A stretch of 64,000 nt of DNA from CAVXYG01 sp963706835. Lineage in GTDB: Bacteria; Actinomycetota; Actinomycetes; S36-B12; GCA-2699445. Of the stretch, positions 59,163-64,000 are shown piece after piece. The notes under the pieces are model-generated. The model worked only from the letters and a program-made list of their open reading frames with translations, did not search any database and had not been told where the DNA came from. Each line of letters starts with the position of its first letter. Position 1 is the stretch's first letter. The DNA is taken from the NCBI GenBank assembly GCA_963706835.1, contig CAVPOB010000017.1:1-64000 (forward strand). Direction: 5' to 3'. A program made the position numbers and the translations under genes.

Positions 59163-59916
59163 ACCGCTGGGCGAGCCGCTCCTGGTGGTCGACAACGTCC
59201 ACGTCGTCTACCGGGTGTGGGGCGCCACCGCCAAGCACGGCGACCGCAGCATGCTGCAACGGCTGCGCTTGAAGTCCAGCGAGTTGGAGATCAAGCAGGT
59301 CCATGCGGTGCGCGGCGTCTCCCTGGTCGCGCGTCGCGGCGAGGCGATCGGCCTCATCGGCTCCAACGGGTCGGGCAAGTCCACGCTGTTGAACTCAATC
59401 TCCGGCGCACTGCCAGCTACTCAGGGAGGCATCTACTGCAACAGTCGGCCCACCCTCCTGGGCGTGAACGCTGCCCTGCTGGACAACCTGACCGGGGAGC
59501 GCAACGTCGTCCTAGGATGCCTGGCGATGGGCATGAAGCCTTCCGAGATCGAGGAGAAGTTCGAAAGCATCGTGGAGTTCTCCGGGGTCGGCGACTTCAT
59601 CAACCTGCCGATGAAGGCCTACTCGTCGGGAATGGCGGCCAGGTTGCGCTTCGCCATCGGGGCGGCATTCTCCCCAGAGGTCCTGCTGATCGACGAAGCG
59701 CTCTCCACCGGCGACGCCCAATTCGCGGTGAAGAGCCGCCAACGGATCCAGGAGTTGCAGGATGAAGCTGGCGTCGTGTTCCTCGTGCACCACTCCACTG
59801 CCGAGATCCGGGCCAACTGCACCCGGGCGATCTGGCTGCAGAATGGGGTGGCGGTGATGGATGGCGACGTCGACGAGGTCACTGCCGCCTACGAGGATTC
59901 CATCCGCCCTGGTTAG
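59149..59916 (+). CDS. polysaccharide export ATPase (Wzt-like)
   Basis: A 255-residue ATPase partner of the Wzm-like permease. Walker A GSNGSGKST, a short insertion typical for RfbB/TagH-type ATPases, signature YSSGMAARLRFAIG, Walker B VLLIDEALSTGD, and the switch histidine in LVHHSTAEI. It has no C-terminal carbohydrate-binding domain, so it belongs with the short Wzt/RfbE forms that do not read the polymer cap. Starts inside the permease gene. Confidence 0.9.
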   Translation: MASPRPLGEPLLVVDNVHVVYRVWGATAKHGDRSMLQRLRLKSSELEIKQVHAVRGVSLVARRGEAIGLIGSNGSGKSTLLNSISGALPATQGGIYCNSRPTLLGVNAALLDNLTGERNVVLGCLAMGMKPSEIEEKFESIVEFSGVGDFINLPMKAYSSGMAARLRFAIGAAFSPEVLLIDEALSTGDAQFAVKSRQRIQELQDEAGVVFLVHHSTAEIRANCTRAIWLQNGVAVMDGDVDEVTAAYEDSIRPG

Positions 59917-59997
59917 CTGGAGGCGTAGCGGCGCGCGGCGCTGGTGGTGTTGGTGCCGCGGCGGTGGCGGGGGCGGCGGGATCCCGGCGGGGGGATC

Positions 59998-60232
59998 AGC
60001 GTCAGCACCCGATACGGGGGTTTGCACCCGATACGGGGGCGCAGGGGGCTCATCCACGAGCGTGTTTGCACCCCGTTTGGGGCTTTGCACCCGATACGGG
60101 GGCCCAGACGGGGTATTTGGGGCCCGACAGCCCCCGCGCCGGGTGCAAACCCCCGAACGGGGTGCAGACTTGAGCGCTCGCCAGCCCCGGCAGCCCCCGT
60201 TTCGGGTGCAAACCCCCGCAACGGGTGCAGGC
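59998..60232. repeat. repeat cluster D of the dispersed TGCACCC family
   Basis: Two forward units begin near 60004 and 60067 (63 apart) with GATACGGGGG in place of GTTCGGGGG. Two inverted units have GGGTGCAAAC at 60141 and 60204 (63 apart). Forward and inverted parts are complementary over most of their length. It lies between the convergent Wzt-like and glycosyltransferase genes. Nothing else is visible in the 580-base gap. Confidence 0.85.
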
Positions 60233-60497
60233 GACGAGTCCAGTTCAGTGCGACTCGTTGGGCTGGGCGTCGGCGGCGACGGTGCCCCGGTGTCGGCCCG
60301 GACCATGATCCAGACTCAGCGCCTCCCCGCGACGTGGCGGTCAGGGGGCCGCCCGCAGCCCGGGGCCGGCGCCATTTCCCAGCACGCCGGGGTGGCACGG
60401 CAACATGCCCACCGTCCCGGAGCGCCATGACGCTCATCCGCGCCGATCCCCACCGCACCAAGCGCCCCCGCCACGGGCCGCCGAATGCGCGCATGAG

Positions 60498-61271
60498 CTA
60501 GTGATGCTGCAAGCGCTTGTGCCGCAAGTTCTTGTACACGCCGCGCGCCCCATACAGGCCCATGTAGAACGCCGACCGCAGGACTCCGATCTGTTCCTGG
60601 CGGCGGTACACCTCCCAGATCCAGCCGATCGTCGTGCCCTTGCGAGCAGACAGCGACCCGGCGACTACACGGTGCCGTGCGAGGTCCTCGAACAGACCGT
60701 AGGCAGGGTGGCGCTTCAGCAGTTGCAGGTACAGGGCGAAGTCCTCCGCACCCATGTCGGGCATGCGGAAATCGCCCATCTGTGTTCGGTCGATCATGAC
60801 GGTAAGCGTGCCGATCGTGCCGTTGAGGCGAAGATAGCCTCGGTAATCCACCCGCTTGGGCATCCACAGCGGCACCGTGCTGAGCAGCGCGCCGTTCTCG
60901 GTGATCGTCCGGTACTGGTGGTAGGACATTGCGTGGCCGCCGTCCCGCATGAAGGCCAGTTGGCGCTCCAGCTTCGTCGGCAGCCAGAGGTCATCGGCGT
61001 CCAGGAAAGCGATGAAGCGCCCCCTCGCGGCGGCCAGCGCGGCATTGCGCGCGGCGTGGGCCCCGGCGTTGTCCTGGCGCAGCACGCGCAGCCGCTCGTC
61101 GCTGGCTGCGGCGGCCGCCAGGATGTCCGGCGTGGCATCGCTCGACCCATCGTCAACCACGATGTGCTCGTAGTCGGGCCAAGTCTGGGCCTGCACCGCG
61201 GCCAGGTGCTCCGGCAGGAACCGTGCTGCGTTGTAGGCGGGAGTGATGATGGAGACGGTCGGTTCGCCCAT
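60498..61271 (-). CDS. family 2 glycosyltransferase
   Basis: A 257-residue GT-A fold enzyme. N-terminal STIITPAYN-type motif (VSIITPAYNAARFL), nucleotide-sugar motif VVDDGSSDAT, metal-binding DADD (IAFLDADDLW) and the acceptor-side MGAEDFALYLQLL (ED motif). The C-terminal basic tail (LRHKRLQHH) may touch the membrane. It overlaps the preceding GT2 gene as ATGA. Presumably adds a sugar to the exported polymer; donor and acceptor unknown. Confidence 0.88.
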   Translation of the reverse strand: MGEPTVSIITPAYNAARFLPEHLAAVQAQTWPDYEHIVVDDGSSDATPDILAAAAASDERLRVLRQDNAGAHAARNAALAAARGRFIAFLDADDLWLPTKLERQLAFMRDGGHAMSYHQYRTITENGALLSTVPLWMPKRVDYRGYLRLNGTIGTLTVMIDRTQMGDFRMPDMGAEDFALYLQLLKRHPAYGLFEDLARHRVVAGSLSARKGTTIGWIWEVYRRQEQIGVLRSAFYMGLYGARGVYKNLRHKRLQHH

Positions 61272-62245
61272 CACCGGCCCCGGCGCGGACGAGCAGCAGT
61301 GGGCCCGCGGCTGAGCACACTGCGCAGCCGGAACGCTGCGCCGGGCCCGAGCATCGTGACCATGGCAGCCGCGAGGGCCGATGGGGTCCGCGCGGTGCGC
61401 AGGACCTCGCTCTGCAGCCGTCTGGCCAGCACCGCATCGCCGGCGATCAGCGCCCGATGGGTCGCCACGTTGAGGACGAACACCCGGTGGGCGCGCCGCT
61501 GGGCTTGCGTCAGGCGCTCGTAGCCGTCGGCATGCTTGGCCTCGATCGCTGCCGCAGCGGCCAGGTGGCGGTCCACATCGGTGGAGACCTGCGCACTGCC
61601 GGTGACGTAGGCGTAGTGGGTGAGCACCTCGGGGATCAGGTGGAAGCGATAGCCCTGCTGCGCCAATCGCAGCCACAAGTCGTAGTCCTGCATCGAGGGC
61701 AGATCCTCGTCGAATCCGTCTACCGCCATCAGCGCGCTGCGGCGCACCGTCACCATCGACGTGCCACCGACATAGTTGCCGACCAGCAACTCGGCGTAGG
61801 GGTCATCGCTGGTGCGGAGATCCTTGGGTGCCGTGCGGTAGCCGATCCCCTCGTTGACCATGCGGATCCACGCGTGGTGGTACAGGACATCTGCGCCGGG
61901 GTCGGTGCGAATCGCGGCTCGCAGCGCGGCCACCTTCCGTTCCAGGAACCGGTCGTCGTCGTCGAGGAACGCGATCCACTCGCACGTGCTGGAGCGCCAT
62001 CCGCGGTTTCGGGCAGCGTTGCCGCCCTGTGCTGGCTCGTTGCGCAGGACGGTGATGTCGGGCAGCATCGCCCGCAGCACGGGAACCTCGACGGCTGGCT
62101 GCGACCCGTCGTCCACCACGATGACGGCGTCCGCCGGTGAGGTTTGCGCGACGACGCTGCCCACCGCTCCCACCAGCGCGTCGGGCCGGTTGTGGGTGGG
62201 GATGACCACCGCGATGCTGTCGTCCACGCCCCGATCATGGCCCAT
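61271..62245 (-). CDS. family 2 glycosyltransferase
   Basis: A 324-residue GT2 enzyme: VVIPTHNRPDALVGAV, VVDDGSQPA, metal site FLDDDDRF (DDDD where DxD is usual) and QDYDLWLRLAQQGY near residue 190 (general-base aspartate region). A C-terminal helical stretch follows (ERLTQAQRRAHRVFVLNVATHRAL). First gene of a two-gene unit with the shorter GT2. GTG 62226 is an alternative start with CGGGG upstream. Confidence 0.88.
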   Translation of the reverse strand: MGHDRGVDDSIAVVIPTHNRPDALVGAVGSVVAQTSPADAVIVVDDGSQPAVEVPVLRAMLPDITVLRNEPAQGGNAARNRGWRSSTCEWIAFLDDDDRFLERKVAALRAAIRTDPGADVLYHHAWIRMVNEGIGYRTAPKDLRTSDDPYAELLVGNYVGGTSMVTVRRSALMAVDGFDEDLPSMQDYDLWLRLAQQGYRFHLIPEVLTHYAYVTGSAQVSTDVDRHLAAAAAIEAKHADGYERLTQAQRRAHRVFVLNVATHRALIAGDAVLARRLQSEVLRTARTPSALAAAMVTMLGPGAAFRLRSVLSRGPTAARPRRGR

Positions 62246-62264
62246 CGCGCGGACCGGTGCCGCG

Positions 62265-63434
62265 TCAGCCGCGGATCAGGTGGCGTGCCATGACGAGCCG
62301 CTGGATCTGGTTGGTGCCTTCATAGATCTGCGTGATCTTGACATCCCGCATGATCCGCTCCACGGGGTGATCCATGACGTAGCCGGCACCGCCCAGGATC
62401 TGCACCGCATCGGTGGCCACTCGCATTGCCATGTCGGAGGCGAAGCATTTCGCCGCCGCCCCGGCGAAGGCGATGTCGGCATCCATGCGCTCGCTCTTGG
62501 ATGCCGCTTCGTAGACCAGCGCCCGGGCCGCGGCGATCTGCATCGCCATGTCAGCGAGCATGAACTGGATGCCCTGAAACTCCGTGATGGACTTCCCGAA
62601 CTGCTTGCGCTCCCGTGCGTACTCCAGTGCGTAGTCCAAGGCGCCCTGGGCCATTCCGACGGCCTGCGCGCCGATCGCGATCCGGGTGATGTCCAGGGTC
62701 TTCATCGCGGTGGTGAAGCCGGTCCCCGGCTCGCCGATGATGCGGTCCGCCGGGATGCGGCAGTTCTCGAAGTAGATCTCCCGGGTCGGCGACCCGTGGA
62801 TGCCCATCTTGCGTTCCTTGGCGCCGTAGGAGAAGCCCTCGTCATCGGCATGCACGACGAATGCCGAGATGCCGCGCGCCCCCGCCACCGGATCGGTCTT
62901 CGCCAGCACCGTGTAGTACTTCGAGATTCCCGCGTTGGTGATCCACGACTTCTGCCCGTTGAGGACCCAGCCGTCGCCGTCGGCCTCCGCCCGCGTCTTC
63001 ATGCCGGCGGCGTCGCTGCCCGCTTCCCGCTCTGACAGGCCGTAGGAGAACATGGCGTCGCCGGCCGCGACCTCGGTCAGGTAGCGCGCGCACAACTCTT
63101 CCGAACCGCCCACGAGCAGCGGCGTCGTGCCCAGTTTGTTGACCGCCGGGATCAGCGACGACGAGCCGCAGACCCGCGCCACCTCCTCGATCACGATGGC
63201 CGATGCGATCGCGTCGCCGCCTTCGCCCCCGTATGCCTCCGGGATGTGAATGGCATGGAAGCCCGCCGACACCAGGGCGTCGTAGACGTCGCGTGGGAAC
63301 TCCCCGCTGGCATCGATCTCGGCGGCCCGTGGGGCGATCTTGTCCTCCGCCAGTCCACGGACGGCCTCGCGCAGGGCCCGGTGCTCCTCCGGCAGCTGAT
63401 ACAGGTCGTAGTCCGGGTTCGGGGCGATGGGCAT
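62265..63434 (-). CDS. acyl-CoA dehydrogenase
   Basis: A 389-residue FAD-dependent beta-oxidation-type enzyme. Motifs: YGLSEREAGSDAAGMKT (FAD and substrate), SWITNAG, GFTTAMKTLDITRIAIGAQAVGMAQGALDYA, QFGKSITEFQGIQFMLADMA, and the catalytic glutamate in QIYEGTNQIQR. The pattern is close to mycobacterial FadE25-type enzymes, whose gene also lies near the envelope genes. Start ATG 63434 has GGAGG six bases upstream. Confidence 0.92.
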   Translation of the reverse strand: MPIAPNPDYDLYQLPEEHRALREAVRGLAEDKIAPRAAEIDASGEFPRDVYDALVSAGFHAIHIPEAYGGEGGDAIASAIVIEEVARVCGSSSLIPAVNKLGTTPLLVGGSEELCARYLTEVAAGDAMFSYGLSEREAGSDAAGMKTRAEADGDGWVLNGQKSWITNAGISKYYTVLAKTDPVAGARGISAFVVHADDEGFSYGAKERKMGIHGSPTREIYFENCRIPADRIIGEPGTGFTTAMKTLDITRIAIGAQAVGMAQGALDYALEYARERKQFGKSITEFQGIQFMLADMAMQIAAARALVYEAASKSERMDADIAFAGAAAKCFASDMAMRVATDAVQILGGAGYVMDHPVERIMRDVKITQIYEGTNQIQRLVMARHLIRG

Positions 63435-63558
63435 GGCTGACCTCCGGGCATCGGTTTGCTCGGCGCCGCGCGCCGATGCTTCCAGGGTAGGAGGTGGCCG
63501 GTCGCCGCCTCGAACGAGGCCGCCGCAAACCGGCCCGGACGCCCGGATACTCCGTACC

Positions 63559-64000
63559 ATGGCAACCATGACTGCACCGCTGCGGATCAGCGTCATCGGT
63601 ACCGGCTATCTGGGCGCCACGCATGCGGCCGCCATGGCAGAGATGGGCTACAGCGTCGTCGGCATCGACGTCGATGCAGCCAAGATCGCGGCGCTGGCGG
63701 AGGGGGCGGCCCCCTTCTACGAGCCCGGCCTGGACGACCTGCTCGCCACTCACGTCCGAGTGGGCAATCTGTCGTTCACCACCGATTTCGCCGCGGCGGC
63801 AGACTGCGACGTGCACTTCATCTGCGTGGGCACTCCGCAAGTGGGCGGGTCCAACGCGGCGGACCTGTCATACGTGCACGCGGCCGCCGACGCATTGGCC
63901 CCCCACCTGCAGCGGCCGACCCTGGTCGTCGGCAAGAGTACAGTCCCGGTCGGCTCCGCGGCGGCCCTGCACGAGCGACTCATCGCGGCCGCCCCGGCGG
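63559..64000 (+). CDS. ugd: UDP-glucose 6-dehydrogenase (partial, runs off the window)
   Basis: Oxidises UDP-glucose to UDP-glucuronate with NAD+, a precursor for envelope polysaccharide. The first 147 codons are present: Rossmann motif SVIGTGYLGATHAAAMAEMGY, GIDVDAAKIAAL, FYEPGLDDLL, FICVGTPQ and VVGKSTVPVG, all family signatures. ATG 63559 lies seven bases after a GATACT element (63546-63551); ATG 63568 is the alternative. A related GDP-mannose dehydrogenase is less likely because of the FYEPGLDDLL motif. Confidence 0.88.
   Translation, partial: MATMTAPLRISVIGTGYLGATHAAAMAEMGYSVVGIDVDAAKIAALAEGAAPFYEPGLDDLLATHVRVGNLSFTTDFAAAADCDVHFICVGTPQVGGSNAADLSYVHAAADALAPHLQRPTLVVGKSTVPVGSAAALHERLIAAAPA

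Noticed and set aside
1..64000. tRNA or rRNA genes
   Set aside because: I looked for T-loop patterns (GGTTCGAATCC and variants) and for conserved rRNA blocks while reading and found none. A proper covariance-model search was not possible here.

Overview
This 64 kb window is high-GC DNA from an actinobacterium. The evidence is the F420 pathway genes fbiA and fbiB, an ilvB-ilvN-ilvC operon behind a peptide-type attenuator, a mutA-mutB-meaB set, a stand-alone TIGR03089-type protein next to a LytR-CpsA-Psr protein, and many GTG or leaderless starts. The genus cannot be named from the sequence alone. Many otherwise typical genes, including core metabolic ones (mutA, mutB, ilvB, ilvC, fbiB), are split by single-base frameshifts. 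The simplest reading is residual indel error in the assembly rather than mass gene decay. Coordinates for those genes cover the corrected gene.

Layout. 0.3-5.3 kb: a very large secreted NHL-propeller and Ig-like protein. 6.4-10 kb: copper ATPase, copper chaperone, an M50-like membrane protease and a small zinc-ribbon protein. 10-11.4 kb: decayed remnant of a secreted Ig-like protein. 11.4-16.4 kb: methylmalonyl-CoA mutase (both subunits) and its GTPase chaperone. 17.4-25.6 kb: YbaK-like deacylase, MFS exporter, a propeller-like protein, a heterodimeric ABC exporter, aquaglyceroporin and glutaminase. 25.7-34.8 kb: NIL-domain protein, hexapeptide acetyltransferase, bifunctional penicillin-binding protein, serA, an IS30-type transposase remnant, an SDR, an AIM24 protein and an alpha/beta hydrolase. 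35-38.6 kb: ilvC, ilvN and ilvB with leader. 38.6-48.6 kb: K+ channel/RCK, Pip-like protein plus MMPL transporter, GyrI-like protein, beta-lactamase-like protein and ilvD. 48.8-54.7 kb: alpha/beta hydrolase, aldo/keto reductase, polysaccharide deacetylase, fbiA, fbiB and HhH-GPD glycosylase. 54.7-64 kb: a cell-envelope polysaccharide locus (GDP-mannose synthesis, LCP ligase, Wzm/Wzt exporter, two GT2 glycosyltransferases, UDP-glucose dehydrogenase) with an acyl-CoA dehydrogenase.

The most unusual signal is a dispersed noncoding repeat family. Four intergenic clusters (about 16.5-17.2, 31.1-31.5, 39.8-40.1 and 60.0-60.2 kb) are built of 63-bp units carrying paired half-sites TGCACCCGNNNCGGGGG. 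Forward units are followed by inverted units, so each cluster is a long imperfect palindrome. Three of the four lie between convergent genes. The 63-bp period is six turns of B-DNA.

Other notable signals are a complete branched-chain amino-acid attenuator in front of ilvB (leader peptide MSVRGILLVVR, terminator with a T run), a recurring leaderless promoter arrangement (TANNNT, six bases, then the start codon) at six genes, a perfect 73-bp tandem duplication over the stop codon of the glycosylase gene, and a 354-bp internal duplication in the propeller gene.
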